Assembly: GCA_900319525.1 (NCBI GenBank)
Contig: ONOU01000002.1
Span: 1 to 64,000, forward strand
Direction of reading: 5' to 3'
DNA: 64,000 bases
Source of the DNA: an uncultured Prevotellaceae bacterium
Lineage (GTDB): Bacteria > Bacteroidota > Bacteroidia > Bacteroidales > Muribaculaceae
Shown: positions 23,496-33,209 of the stretch, piece after piece
Layout of the letters: every line of letters starts with the position of its first letter
Numbering within the stretch: the first letter of the stretch is position 1
Translations under genes and position numbers: made by a program
Notes under the pieces: generated by a model
Database searches by the model: none
The model's input: the letters and a program-made list of their open reading frames with translations, nothing else
What the model was told of the DNA's origin: nothing

Positions 23496-25148
23496 ATGAA
23501 CCCTAAGAACCTGATACCCTTATTGCTGCCAGTCTTGTTGCTGGCAGCTTTGCCAGCTTTTTCCCAGGTGACAGTGAGCGGCAGTATCCAGAGCGATATC
23601 TTGATACCTGAAGATGATGAAAAAATCGGTACCGAGCATTCCAAGGACAAAGTGTTGACCAATACCTATGTCGACTTGAACCTGGGCAGCAAGTATGTGG
23701 ATGCCGGTGCACGGTTTGAGTTCCTGAAATACCCGTTGCCAGGTTATGAGCCCGATTTCAAGGGGTGGGGTGTTCCCCATTTCTATGTCAAGGGACACTA
23801 CAAGAATGTCGAGTTGACGGTGGGTGACTACTACGAGCAGTTTGGCTCGGGATTCATCCTGCGCACCTACGAGGAACGCTCTCTGGGCATCGACAATGCC
23901 CTGAGGGGTGCCCGCTTGAGCTACAAGCCCGTGAATGGCGTCAGCATCAAGGCCTTGACGGGAAAACAGCGCCGTTACTGGCACCACAACGATGCGCTGG
24001 TGAGCGGTGTGGATGTGGAAGTGGGCCTGGATCAATTCATCAAGTCGCTGGAGAACCATGACACGCACATCACCATTGGCGGATCATGGGTCAACAAGCA
24101 TGAGGATGCCGATGATGACGCCATATTTGTTGACGCGACCCACAAGCTCAATCTTCCCGAATATGTCAACGCTTGGGATGCTCGAGTCAATCTTACCCAC
24201 AAGGGCTTCAGTGTCCTGGCCGAATATGCGCAGAAGACCCAGGACCCGTCTTTTGACAATGGGTACCATTATGGCAAGGGCAATGTGGCCATGCTCAGCA
24301 CCTCTTATTCCCAAAAGGGATTGAGCGTGTTGCTCCAGGCCAAGCGCAGCCAGGGCATGTCATTCCGCAGCCGTCGCAGCATGAGCGGCACATCGAGCTT
24401 TATCAACCACCTGCCCGCTTTCACCCACGACCAGACTTATGCCCTGCCGGCCCAATATCCTTATGCGACAAATCTTGATGGTGAATGGGCATTCCAGGGT
24501 GAGTTTGGTTACACCTTCAAGAAAGGAACGGCACTGGGCGGCAAGTATGGCACCAAGTTGAAATTGAACGTGTCGCACGTGCGCGGCATCGACGAGAGCA
24601 AGATCAAGAACCCGGTTGCCGATGGGCGCCTGATGGGCAGTGACGGCTACAAGTCGAGTTTCTTCAAGATGGGTGATGAGACCTATTTTCAAGATATCGA
24701 TGTGCAGATCGAGAAACGTTTCACACGTGACTTCTCGCTGATTTTCATGTACATGAATCAACAGTACAACATGACCGTCGTCGAGGGTCATGGCGGCATG
24801 ATCAAGAGCAACATCCTCGTTGCCGACGGCAAATACAAGTTCTCGCCCAAACTGACGTTGCGCTGCGAGTTGCAGTATCAATTCTGTAAGGGTGACGATG
24901 GAGACTGGGCCTTTGGCCTTGCCGAGTTGTCATGGGCTCCGCACTGGATGTTCACGGTGAGCGATGCCTGGAACTGCGGCGAGACCAAGGTGCATTATTA
25001 CCAGGCTCTAGTTACCTATAGCCTGAAGTCGCACCGCATCCAGGCAGGATATGGCCGCACCGACGCGGGCTTTAACTGCTCGGGTGGCGTCTGCCGCTGG
25101 GTGCCCGCCACACGCGGTTTCACGTTCTCCTATAATTACACCTTCTAG
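23496..25148 (+). CDS. DUF6029-type outer-membrane beta-barrel protein
   Basis: The 550-residue protein has a signal peptide (ends PAFSQ) and an alternating pattern of aromatic-flanked strands through to a C-terminal Phe (FTFSYNYTF), typical of an outer-membrane barrel. Its start (VSGSIQSDILIPEDD) and the VGDYYEQFGSGFILRTYEER block match my recollection of DUF6029 proteins, which accompany TlpA and Omp28 genes in Bacteroidales. The gene lies 17 bp after the tlpA-like gene. Function unknown. Confidence 0.75.
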   Translation: MNPKNLIPLLLPVLLLAALPAFSQVTVSGSIQSDILIPEDDEKIGTEHSKDKVLTNTYVDLNLGSKYVDAGARFEFLKYPLPGYEPDFKGWGVPHFYVKGHYKNVELTVGDYYEQFGSGFILRTYEERSLGIDNALRGARLSYKPVNGVSIKALTGKQRRYWHHNDALVSGVDVEVGLDQFIKSLENHDTHITIGGSWVNKHEDADDDAIFVDATHKLNLPEYVNAWDARVNLTHKGFSVLAEYAQKTQDPSFDNGYHYGKGNVAMLSTSYSQKGLSVLLQAKRSQGMSFRSRRSMSGTSSFINHLPAFTHDQTYALPAQYPYATNLDGEWAFQGEFGYTFKKGTALGGKYGTKLKLNVSHVRGIDESKIKNPVADGRLMGSDGYKSSFFKMGDETYFQDIDVQIEKRFTRDFSLIFMYMNQQYNMTVVEGHGGMIKSNILVADGKYKFSPKLTLRCELQYQFCKGDDGDWAFGLAELSWAPHWMFTVSDAWNCGETKVHYYQALVTYSLKSHRIQAGYGRTDAGFNCSGGVCRWVPATRGFTFSYNYTF

Positions 25149-25159
25149 CGATCACAACG

Positions 25160-25963
25160 ATGAGAAAGATATATTTAAGTGTTTTGACACTGGCTGCCCT
25201 GGTCATGGCAGTGGCCTGTGATGAGGTATCGACCGACGAGCGCCTCACCTATGTCGAGCCGCCCGAAGTGGGTCGTGCCGTATTGATTGAGGACTATACC
25301 GGCCAGTATTGTGTGAACTGCCCTCGCGCTACCGAGGAGATTGAGCGGCTTGTCGAGCAATACGGCGACTCGGTCGTGGTGGCAGTGGCCATCCACTCGG
25401 GACCCTTTTCCAAGCAGAAGGGGGAGCCCTCGCCGCTCTATACCGAGGTGGGCGACATGTATTTCAACAAGTGGGGACTGTCGGCCCAGCCTGTGGGACT
25501 GGTCGATAGACTCTATGGCCCGATGGCCTTCAGTTACACCGACTGGGGTGCCGGCGTGAATTATGAGATCGCCTTCAAGGCGCCTGTGAGCTTCATGACG
25601 ACAGCCGACTATGACAACGACACACGTCGGGCCTCCATCGAGGTGCAGACCATAGGCCTGGACTCGGCGACGGTGGCCGGCAAGCTGCAAGTGTGGCTTG
25701 TTGAGGACAGCATCGACAGCTTCCAGCTGATGCCCGACGGTTCCAGACAGGAGCATTACAACCACATGCACGTGTTCCGTGCCAGCGTCAACGACCCGTG
25801 GGGTGACGACGTGAGCGTCGCTCACGGCCAGGTGGCTGTCAAGACCTACGGCCTCACGCTCGATCCCGCGTGGGTGCCCGAGCATTGCTCGATCGTGACC
25901 TTCCTCTATGACGCCGAGGGTGTGAAACAGGTGGCAAAGAAAAAATTGAAAACCAACAACTAA
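25160..25963 (+). CDS. Omp28-related lipoprotein
   Basis: The 267-residue protein has a lipoprotein signal (lipobox around MAVACDE) and the Omp28 family opening VLIEDYTGQYCVNCPRAT with a CxxC in a thioredoxin-like setting. Omp28 is an outer-membrane lipoprotein first described in Porphyromonas. It lies 11 bp after the DUF6029 gene. The CxxC may be a substrate of the upstream thioredoxin; this is inference. Confidence 0.85.
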   Translation: MRKIYLSVLTLAALVMAVACDEVSTDERLTYVEPPEVGRAVLIEDYTGQYCVNCPRATEEIERLVEQYGDSVVVAVAIHSGPFSKQKGEPSPLYTEVGDMYFNKWGLSAQPVGLVDRLYGPMAFSYTDWGAGVNYEIAFKAPVSFMTTADYDNDTRRASIEVQTIGLDSATVAGKLQVWLVEDSIDSFQLMPDGSRQEHYNHMHVFRASVNDPWGDDVSVAHGQVAVKTYGLTLDPAWVPEHCSIVTFLYDAEGVKQVAKKKLKTNN

Positions 25964-25972
25964 TCAAAGAAT

Positions 25973-26671
25973 ATGAAAAGAATCTTTACTTATTTTGCTG
26001 TTGCCATGATGACGGTCATGGCAGTGCCCGCGCTGGCACAAGACGTGGATGAGAGTTTCGTGTTTATGGACGATGATGGCAACATTATCGAGAATGGTAC
26101 CACTGTGGTGCGTAATGTGGTGGAGCCCTACGACGATGTGTCCGAGGTCATCTATTCAGGCATCTGGGTGATGAACATGGCCGGCTCGACGAGTGACTAC
26201 ATCAAGGTGCATTACGTCATCGACCGCATTGATAACGGTACCTATCAGATCTGTTTCCCTACTACCTGTAACTCGCAGACTGAAGCTGGCACCTACGAGA
26301 CCGGAATGGGACAGCTCATGGCTGACCTCCAGAACATCCAGAGCGAGTGGTTCCCGCAGGCCGATGGCGAGTGCGACGTGACGCTGACCATCGAGATCCT
26401 GACCAAGCAGGGCCTCTTCCCGCCCACCTATAACCACAAGGCTTGGGGACCGACCATCAAGGTGCGTTTCATCAAGGGCGATGCTCCTGGCCCAGAGCCC
26501 ATCGTGGGTGATGTCAATGGCGACCAGGAGGTGAATATTGCTGACGTCAATGCCGTGATCGACATGATTCTGAAAGGTGTAAACGAGCCTGCCGGTGACG
26601 TCAACAAAGATGAGGAGGTGAATATCGCCGACGTCAACGCGGTGATCGACATTATCCTGGGCGCACATTGA
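25973..26671 (+). CDS. Secreted protein with C-terminal dockerin repeats
   Basis: The 232-residue protein has a signal peptide (ends PALAQ), a 150-residue domain I do not recognise with GIWVMNMAGSTSDYIKVHY, and two dockerin-like repeats at the end (GDVNGDQEVNIADVNAVIDM and GDVNKDEEVNIADVNAVIDI). It lies 9 bp after the Omp28-like gene in the same operon and so probably acts with those exported proteins. Confidence 0.8.
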   Translation: MKRIFTYFAVAMMTVMAVPALAQDVDESFVFMDDDGNIIENGTTVVRNVVEPYDDVSEVIYSGIWVMNMAGSTSDYIKVHYVIDRIDNGTYQICFPTTCNSQTEAGTYETGMGQLMADLQNIQSEWFPQADGECDVTLTIEILTKQGLFPPTYNHKAWGPTIKVRFIKGDAPGPEPIVGDVNGDQEVNIADVNAVIDMILKGVNEPAGDVNKDEEVNIADVNAVIDIILGAH

Positions 26672-26712
26672 TAGCACTGATTATCAATATCATCTTTAAA
26701 TAAAATACGTAC

Positions 26713-28530
26713 ATGAAAAAAATCTTACTTCTTTTAGCGGCAATCATGTCGCTACCCATGCTTGTGGCTGCACAGGGTGCAGATAACCTGAAAATTCTAG
26801 GCCATTACGATAGCGACAACATCGCTACCGAGGGTGCCGCTATCTCTACCGCCACTGGCAAAGTGAGCGTCGGCACGATTATGGAGAGTGACGAGCTGGC
26901 CATCTTCAACGGCGGCAAAATCGTGTCCTTCCGCGTCGGTCTGGCCGAGAGCACGCCGGTGACCAAGGTGTTTGTCGTTCCCATCACCCCTGGCGGGGCC
27001 TACGGCACGATGGTGTCATGGCCTTGCAACGTGAGCAATACGGGCTGGAACGAGGTGGCTTTGTCATCGCCCTACCAGCTCAACCTGACCGATGGCGCCC
27101 GCTTGCTGATCGGCTTTGAATATGAGCAGACCAAGGATAACGCGCCCCTGTCGCTGGTTGCCGAAGGCGACCCTTATGATACCTACTGGTACAAGAAAGC
27201 AGGCCAGATGTATCGCTGGACAACGGCAGGCCTCAAGTCGCGCGGCAACTTGAGCGTGCAGTGTGTTGTCGAGAAGGATCATTACCCCGATGTGCTGATC
27301 AAGACCAGCAATCTGCAATGCCCGCCATTCAGCAAGCGCGGCGAGGCGATGCCTTTCACCTTTAATGTCTTGAACAGGGGCAATGAGCCGCTTGCTGCCG
27401 ATGCATTGACCTTTGACATCAATGTCGATGGCGATAAAGTGGGTACCGCTCACAATGCCGAGACCATCGAGCCCGGTGCCATGATTGCACTCCAGTGCAG
27501 CCTCGCGACCGACGAGCTGGCCAGCGGCAACCACACCCTGACCATCAACAATGCCGTTGCCGGCGAGGAGTCGCTTGACTACGTTTTCCCGTTGAACGCT
27601 ACATTCCTGTTGCACAGCGGCGCCTATGAGCGACAGAAACACTTGGTTGAGCAGTTCACCTCGACCTATTGCCAGTACTGCCCGCTGGGCGTGGATTTCC
27701 TTAGCCTGGCTACTCAGCTGCGCGACGACATCGTCTGGGTAGGCATGCACGGCAACCTGGGCACGGGAGTCGATCCCTTCACCACCGCCCAGGGCGACAG
27801 CGTCATGGCTTACATGAATTCGAGCTCCTATCCCTCGGCAGCGTTCGACCGTTCGACCGGTTGGGAGAGCGACCGCCAGATGATCAACAGCATCGGCTAC
27901 TATGAGGAGTACCATCAGGAGATGGCCGAGCAGCTGAGCATGTTCTTTGACTACGTGGCTGCGCAGCATCCCACGTTTGCTACCATCAGCATTGACCCTG
28001 TTGTCGATCTCGCCACACGCGAGGCCGTGATCACGGTCAAGGGCGACATGTCGGCCGACTTTGACGTCCTGCTGGGCGATGACAACAAGCTCTATGTCTA
28101 TCTGACCGAGGACAGCCTGGTTGCCCGTCAGACCAACGGCAGCACGTGGCTTACCAAGTTTGTCCACAATGGCGTGTTCCGCACTGCCTTGGGTTCGATC
28201 AAGGGCGTGGGCTTTAACAAGACCGATGCAGGCTATTGCAACGAGTTTACTGTAACCATCCCCAACGAATGGAATATCAACAACATGAATGTCGTGGCAT
28301 TTATCGGCCGACCCATCGAGTCGGGTGTCGCAACCGACATGAGCGTCAACAATGCCGAGTCAACCCGTCTGGTGGCTGGCACTGGTGGTGTGGAAGAACT
28401 CTTGCTGGATGAGGACGCCGTGCCTGTTGAGTACTATGACCTCATGGGCCGTCAGCTCGATGGACTGCAACAGGGCATCAACATCGTGAAGATGAGCAAC
28501 GGCACAGCACGCAAGGTGCTCGTGAAATAA
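26713..28530 (+). CDS. Large Omp28-like secreted protein with type IX-like C-terminal signal
   Basis: The 605-residue protein has a signal peptide (ends LVAAQ). An N-terminal beta domain (to about 190) and an Ig-like middle region precede an Omp28 domain that begins at about 310 with LVEQFTSTYCQYCPLGV and contains a CxxC. The C-terminus (YYDLMGRQLDGLQQGINIV to KVLVK) looks like a type IX sorting signal. Last gene of the tlpA-Omp28 operon; convergent with the PAP2 gene, only 2 bp apart. Confidence 0.82.
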   Translation: MKKILLLLAAIMSLPMLVAAQGADNLKILGHYDSDNIATEGAAISTATGKVSVGTIMESDELAIFNGGKIVSFRVGLAESTPVTKVFVVPITPGGAYGTMVSWPCNVSNTGWNEVALSSPYQLNLTDGARLLIGFEYEQTKDNAPLSLVAEGDPYDTYWYKKAGQMYRWTTAGLKSRGNLSVQCVVEKDHYPDVLIKTSNLQCPPFSKRGEAMPFTFNVLNRGNEPLAADALTFDINVDGDKVGTAHNAETIEPGAMIALQCSLATDELASGNHTLTINNAVAGEESLDYVFPLNATFLLHSGAYERQKHLVEQFTSTYCQYCPLGVDFLSLATQLRDDIVWVGMHGNLGTGVDPFTTAQGDSVMAYMNSSSYPSAAFDRSTGWESDRQMINSIGYYEEYHQEMAEQLSMFFDYVAAQHPTFATISIDPVVDLATREAVITVKGDMSADFDVLLGDDNKLYVYLTEDSLVARQTNGSTWLTKFVHNGVFRTALGSIKGVGFNKTDAGYCNEFTVTIPNEWNINNMNVVAFIGRPIESGVATDMSVNNAESTRLVAGTGGVEELLLDEDAVPVEYYDLMGRQLDGLQQGINIVKMSNGTARKVLVK

Positions 28531-28532
28531 AC

Positions 28533-29072
28533 TCAGAACTGAATAGTTGCTGTCAATCCATAGGCCCGGTCACCAAAGGTGGTCGGGCTTATTGCTACAT
28601 CAACATCCTTGACAAAGGGGCGGGTGAACACAAATGCTGCCCCGGCACCGATGGCGGCACCGCCCAGCACGTCCCACCAGTCATGGCGGTCGCTGTGGAC
28701 GCGTCCCCAGGCCACATAGGTCGATACCACATAGGCCGGCACGCCCCACTTCCAGCCATAACGCTTCATCAGGAAGGTAGAGCCGTTGAAGGCCACTGCC
28801 GTGTGGGTGCTCGGGAAGGCGTGATGGCCCGTGCCGTCAGGGCGGTCCTTGCGGATGCACAGTTCCAGGCCATAGTTCACGGCCAGGCAGGTGGCGGTGC
28901 TGAGTCCCAGCTGTTTGAGCCCTTCGGTGTCATGCTTTGCGATGGCGACACCAATCGCCGTGGCGTCGGGCAACAGGCACAGGATGTCGGTGCTGTGTTT
29001 GACAAAATTGTCCTCGGCCCAGCCGCTCATGAGGCAGCCGATGGCTATTATGGTGCTCAACAATCGTTTCAT
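28533..29072 (-). CDS. PAP2-family phosphatase
   Basis: The 179-residue protein starts at the ATG at 29072 (MKRLLSTIIAIGCLMSG), giving a signal or membrane segment. The three PAP2 motifs are visible: KDRP, PSTHTA, and GRVHSDRHDWWD. Such membrane phosphatases remove phosphate from lipid carriers or lipid A; the exact substrate is open. It is 22 bp after the YgiQ-like gene on the same strand and likely shares its transcript. Confidence 0.87.
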   Translation of the reverse strand: MKRLLSTIIAIGCLMSGWAEDNFVKHSTDILCLLPDATAIGVAIAKHDTEGLKQLGLSTATCLAVNYGLELCIRKDRPDGTGHHAFPSTHTAVAFNGSTFLMKRYGWKWGVPAYVVSTYVAWGRVHSDRHDWWDVLGGAAIGAGAAFVFTRPFVKDVDVAISPTTFGDRAYGLTATIQF

Positions 29073-29094
29073 CAGATCAACTAACAACTAAGAA

Positions 29095-30936
29095 CTAATA
29101 CAACTTACGCAACAGGTCAATGCGGTGGATGCGCTTGAGTGCGGCAGTGATAGCGGCGCGATTTTTACGGTCGTACCAGAAGAAGAACAGTCGTTGTGCC
29201 TGTTTCTCCATAGGCGTTTTGGCACAAAAGACGGGCTTCAGCGTGTAGGGGTGGAGGCCCGTGAAGTAGGTCTCGGTCGAGACGGTCATGGGCGTGGGCG
29301 TGAAATCCTGCACCTGCTCAAGGCGGAAGTCCAATTCCTTGGTGATGGCGGCGAGTTCGGCCATGTCGGCCTCGCGGCAGCCAGGGTGGGACGAGATGAA
29401 GTAGGGGATGAGCTGTTGCCGCAGGTTGTACTTCGCGTTTACACGGTCAAAGAGGGCCTTGAAGCGACGGAACAGTTCAAACGAGGGCTTGCGCATGAGC
29501 ATCAGCACCTCGTCGCTGGTATGCTCGGGAGCCACCTTCAAGCGGCCCGACACGTGAAAACGGATGAGCTCTTCGTTGTACTGGGCATTGACCTTGTCAA
29601 CACGTGGGTCACCCGTGCGGTGCATCGACAGGTCATAGCGCACACCGCTGCCGATGAAGGATTTCTTCACCTGTGGCAAGGCGTCCACGGCATGATAGAT
29701 GTCCAGCAGTTGGCTGTGGTCGGTGTTGAGGTTGCCGCAGGGCTGAGGATGCAGGCACGACGGCCGCTGGCAGCGCTGGCAACGTTCCAGATCCTTGCCG
29801 TGCATGCCGTACATGTTGGCGCTGGGACCGCCCAGGTCGCTGATGTAGCCCTTGAAATCCTCCATCTGGATGACTTGCTTGACCTCGCGCAGGATGGATT
29901 GCTTGCTGCGTGAGGCGATAAACTTGCCCTGATGGGCGCTGATGGTGCAGAAGGCGCAGCCGCCAAAGCAACCACGGTGCATGCACACCGAGTGGCGGAT
30001 CATCTCATAGGCGGGGATGCGCTTGCCCTGATAGCGAGGGTGGGGCAGACGCGTATAGGGCAGGTCAAACGAGGCGTCAATCTGCTCGGTCGTCATCGGC
30101 GGGTTGGTGCGGTTTACTTTCACGGCGATGTCGCCGGTAGCTTGCCACACGTTGTGCCCGTGCCACAAGTTGCTCTCCACCTCGATAACCTTGAAATTTT
30201 GGGCTTGTGCTTTCATCGATTGCTGGCACTCCTCATAGCTGTGCAGCACCACATCGGTGTCATTATTGGCGGTGGGCAACTCGTTCAACGGACGGCGAAC
30301 GACCGTCTGTGGAATGTCGGTGAGTTCCTCGATGCGCTGCCCGGCGGCCAGGGCATCGGCAATGGCTAGGGTGGGCCATTCGCCCATGCCATAGACCAGC
30401 AGGTCAGCCGGACAATCGATGAGGATGGACGGCCTGAGCCTGTCCTGCCAGTAGTCGTAGTGGGCCAGCCGCCTCAACGACACCTCGATACCGCCAGCCA
30501 CAACAGGAACGTCAGGGAAGAGCTTTTTCAGAATTTCGCTATAGACGATGGTGGGGTAGTCGGGACGCGCACCGGCACGGCCGTCAGGAGTGTAGGCATC
30601 ATCGCTGCGCTTGCGGCGGGCGGCGGTGTAGTGGTTCACCATCGAGTCCATGGCACCGGCCGACACGCCAAAGAATAGCCTGGGGCGTCCCAGTTTCTTG
30701 AAGTCGCGCAGGTCGTCGCGCCAGTTGGGTTGCGGCACGATGGCCACCTTGTAGCCGTGGGCCTCCAGCACGCGGCCGATGACGGCACTGCCCATCGACG
30801 GGTGGTCGATGTAGGCATCGCCGCTGAACAGAATCACGTCGGCCTGTTCCCAGCCCAGGTGGTCCATCTCCTTGCGCGTGGTGGGCAGCCATTGGCCCTT
30901 GATGCGGTGGTCGGTATGTCGCTTGTCCTGACTCAT
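29095..30936 (-). CDS. YgiQ-family radical SAM protein
   Basis: The 613-residue protein has the long YgiQ layout: an N-terminal cobalamin-binding-like part (DVILFSGDAYIDHPSMG), a radical SAM core with C-x3-C-x2-C (HRGCFGGCAFCTISAHQG, about 328-336), and a long C-terminal extension. The family is widely conserved but its substrate is not established to my knowledge. It is downstream of uvrB (49 bp) on the same strand. Confidence 0.9.
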   Translation of the reverse strand: MSQDKRHTDHRIKGQWLPTTRKEMDHLGWEQADVILFSGDAYIDHPSMGSAVIGRVLEAHGYKVAIVPQPNWRDDLRDFKKLGRPRLFFGVSAGAMDSMVNHYTAARRKRSDDAYTPDGRAGARPDYPTIVYSEILKKLFPDVPVVAGGIEVSLRRLAHYDYWQDRLRPSILIDCPADLLVYGMGEWPTLAIADALAAGQRIEELTDIPQTVVRRPLNELPTANNDTDVVLHSYEECQQSMKAQAQNFKVIEVESNLWHGHNVWQATGDIAVKVNRTNPPMTTEQIDASFDLPYTRLPHPRYQGKRIPAYEMIRHSVCMHRGCFGGCAFCTISAHQGKFIASRSKQSILREVKQVIQMEDFKGYISDLGGPSANMYGMHGKDLERCQRCQRPSCLHPQPCGNLNTDHSQLLDIYHAVDALPQVKKSFIGSGVRYDLSMHRTGDPRVDKVNAQYNEELIRFHVSGRLKVAPEHTSDEVLMLMRKPSFELFRRFKALFDRVNAKYNLRQQLIPYFISSHPGCREADMAELAAITKELDFRLEQVQDFTPTPMTVSTETYFTGLHPYTLKPVFCAKTPMEKQAQRLFFFWYDRKNRAAITAALKRIHRIDLLRKLY

Positions 30937-30985
30937 AAAAATCTAAAAATATCCCTTAATTCTTTAATTCCCTAAGCTCTAAGCT

Positions 30986-33067
30986 TTATTCCCTTTCCTC
31001 AAGCAATGCCTCGAGCTTGAGAATCTCGTCGCGGTATTGGGCGGCCTCGAGGAAGTCCATCCGCTTGGCAGCTTCGATCATCTGAGTCTTGAGCCGGTCG
31101 ATGGCTGCCTGCATATCCTTAGCGCTCATGTAGGCAACAACAGGATCGGCAGCGACACCGGCACTGGAATTGAACTCCTCGGTGTAGCGCATGTTGGGTG
31201 CCTTGGCGGCGGGAGCGCCGGGCATCGGTGACTGGTTGTGGCGACTGGGTGCCGTGGGATGGCGCATGTCGGTATCCTGGCCGATGATGGCGGTGCGGGC
31301 CTTGATGATGGCCGTCGGTGTGATGTTGTGCTCCTCGTTGTACTTGAGCTGCAGGGTGCGGCGCCGCTCGGTCTCGTCGATGGTCTGGCGCATCGAGTCG
31401 GTAATGTTGTCGGCATACATGATGACGGTACCGTTCAGGTTGCGTGCCGCACGGCCGGCTGTCTGGGTGAGCGAGCGTCGGCTGCGCAGGAAACCCTCCT
31501 TATCGGCGTCGAGGATGGCGACAAGCGACACCTCGGGCAGGTCAAGACCCTCACGCAGCAGGTTCACGCCCACGAGCACGTCGATGGCTCCGGCACGCAG
31601 GTTGTCGATGATCTCGATGCGCTCCATGGTCTCGACATCGCTGTGCATGTAGGCGGTGCGTATGTCCAGACGCTTGAGGTAATCGCTCAATTCCTCGGCC
31701 ATGCGCTTGGTCAGCGTGGTCACCAGGGTGCGCTCGCCGCGCTCGATGCGCAGCTGTATCTCCTCGATGAGGTCATCGACTTGCCCCTGTGACGGGCGCA
31801 CGATGATCTGCGGATCGAGCAGTCCCGTGGGACGGATGAGCTGCTCGGTGATGACGCCTTCGCTCTTGTTGAGTTCGTAGTCGGCAGGCGTGGCGCTGAC
31901 GTAGATGGTCTGGTGGGTCAGATCCTCGAATTCCTCAAAGCGCAGGGGCCTGTTGTCCAGAGCGGCCTCCAGGCGGAAACCGTAATGCACCAGGTTGGTC
32001 TTGCGTGACTGGTCTCCGCCGTACATGGCACGGATCTGAGGCACGGTCACGTGGCTCTCGTCGATGATGGTGAGAAAATCGTCGGGGAAGTAGTCCAGCA
32101 GGCAGAAGGGGCGCATGCCGGGCCTGCGGCCGTCGAAATATCTTGAATAGTTCTCGATGCCCGAGCAGTAGCCCACCTCGCGCATCATTTCCATGTCATA
32201 GGTTACCCGCTCGTTCAGGCGCTTGGCCTCGGCAAAACGGTTCTCGCGGGCAAAAGCGGCCACCTGGTTCTCGCGGTCCAGGTCAATCTGTCCCATGGCC
32301 GCCTTCATGCGCTCCTTGGTGGTGACAAAGATGTTGGCGGGGAAAATCTTGAAGCCCTCGACGTCCTGGGTGGGCATCAGGGTCTCGCTGTCGAGAATCT
32401 GGATGCGCTCGATCTCGTTGCCCCAAAAGATGACGCGCAGCATGATGTCCTCATCGCTCAGGAATACATCCACGGTGTCGCCCTTGACACGGAAGGTGCC
32501 CATCCTCAACTCGGTATCGCTGCGTGAGTACAAGGCATCCACCAGGCGATGCAGCAGTTCGTCCCGGCCCAACGTGTCGCCCACGCGCAACTCGATGGCG
32601 TTGGCCGTGATGTCCTCTGGATTGCCCATGCCATACAGGCACGACACGCTCGACACCACCACGATGTCGCGGCGCCCGCTCAGCAATGCTGTCACGGTCG
32701 AGAGGCGCAATCGCTCAATCTCGTCGTTGATGGCGAGATCCTTTTCGATATATTTGTCGGTAGAGGGAATATAAGCCTCGGGCTGGTAGTAGTCATAGTA
32801 GGAGACAAAGTAGTGCACCGCGTTCTCGGGGAAAAAGCTCTTGAACTCGGCATACAGCTGTGCCGCCAGGGTCTTGTTGTGTGACAGTACCAGGGTGGGG
32901 CGTCCCGTCCGGGCAATGACATTGGCCATCGTGAAAGTTTTTCCCGATCCCGTCACGCCCAGCAGCGTCTGGTAGGGCACTCCGTCATTGACACCGTCGG
33001 CAAGCTCAGCTATGGCTTGAGGCTGGTCACCAGTAGGCTCATATTCTGCATGTAACTTATATTCCAT
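30986..33067 (-). CDS. uvrB: Excinuclease ABC subunit B
   Basis: The 693-residue protein has the helicase motifs of UvrB: Walker A (GVTGSGKTFTMANV, about 39-52), the beta-hairpin region (YYDYYQPEAYIP), DESH, and the C-terminal UVR motif that binds UvrC (about 655-690). It verifies DNA damage and loads UvrC in nucleotide excision repair. The variable stretch at 605-645 is Pro/Ala-rich. Confidence 0.96.
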   Translation of the reverse strand: MEYKLHAEYEPTGDQPQAIAELADGVNDGVPYQTLLGVTGSGKTFTMANVIARTGRPTLVLSHNKTLAAQLYAEFKSFFPENAVHYFVSYYDYYQPEAYIPSTDKYIEKDLAINDEIERLRLSTVTALLSGRRDIVVVSSVSCLYGMGNPEDITANAIELRVGDTLGRDELLHRLVDALYSRSDTELRMGTFRVKGDTVDVFLSDEDIMLRVIFWGNEIERIQILDSETLMPTQDVEGFKIFPANIFVTTKERMKAAMGQIDLDRENQVAAFARENRFAEAKRLNERVTYDMEMMREVGYCSGIENYSRYFDGRRPGMRPFCLLDYFPDDFLTIIDESHVTVPQIRAMYGGDQSRKTNLVHYGFRLEAALDNRPLRFEEFEDLTHQTIYVSATPADYELNKSEGVITEQLIRPTGLLDPQIIVRPSQGQVDDLIEEIQLRIERGERTLVTTLTKRMAEELSDYLKRLDIRTAYMHSDVETMERIEIIDNLRAGAIDVLVGVNLLREGLDLPEVSLVAILDADKEGFLRSRRSLTQTAGRAARNLNGTVIMYADNITDSMRQTIDETERRRTLQLKYNEEHNITPTAIIKARTAIIGQDTDMRHPTAPSRHNQSPMPGAPAAKAPNMRYTEEFNSSAGVAADPVVAYMSAKDMQAAIDRLKTQMIEAAKRMDFLEAAQYRDEILKLEALLEERE

Positions 33068-33090
33068 GGTCGTTGCGGTAGTTTAAAATG

Positions 33091-33122
33091 CAAAGATAGC
33101 ATTTTTTCGGATATCCAGCAAA
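33091..33122 (-). promoter_or_regulatory. Promoter of uvrB
   Basis: On the minus strand TTTG (33122-33119), a 20-base spacer, TATCTTTG (33098-33091), 24 bp before the uvrB ATG. Confidence 0.7.
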
Positions 33123-33209
33123 ACCTCGTGCCAAGTAGTAAGGTATATTGCCATAATAAAAATGTGGGTGTTGCGCCTGACGTCCTGACGCCCATCTAAA
33201 GCCTAAAAC

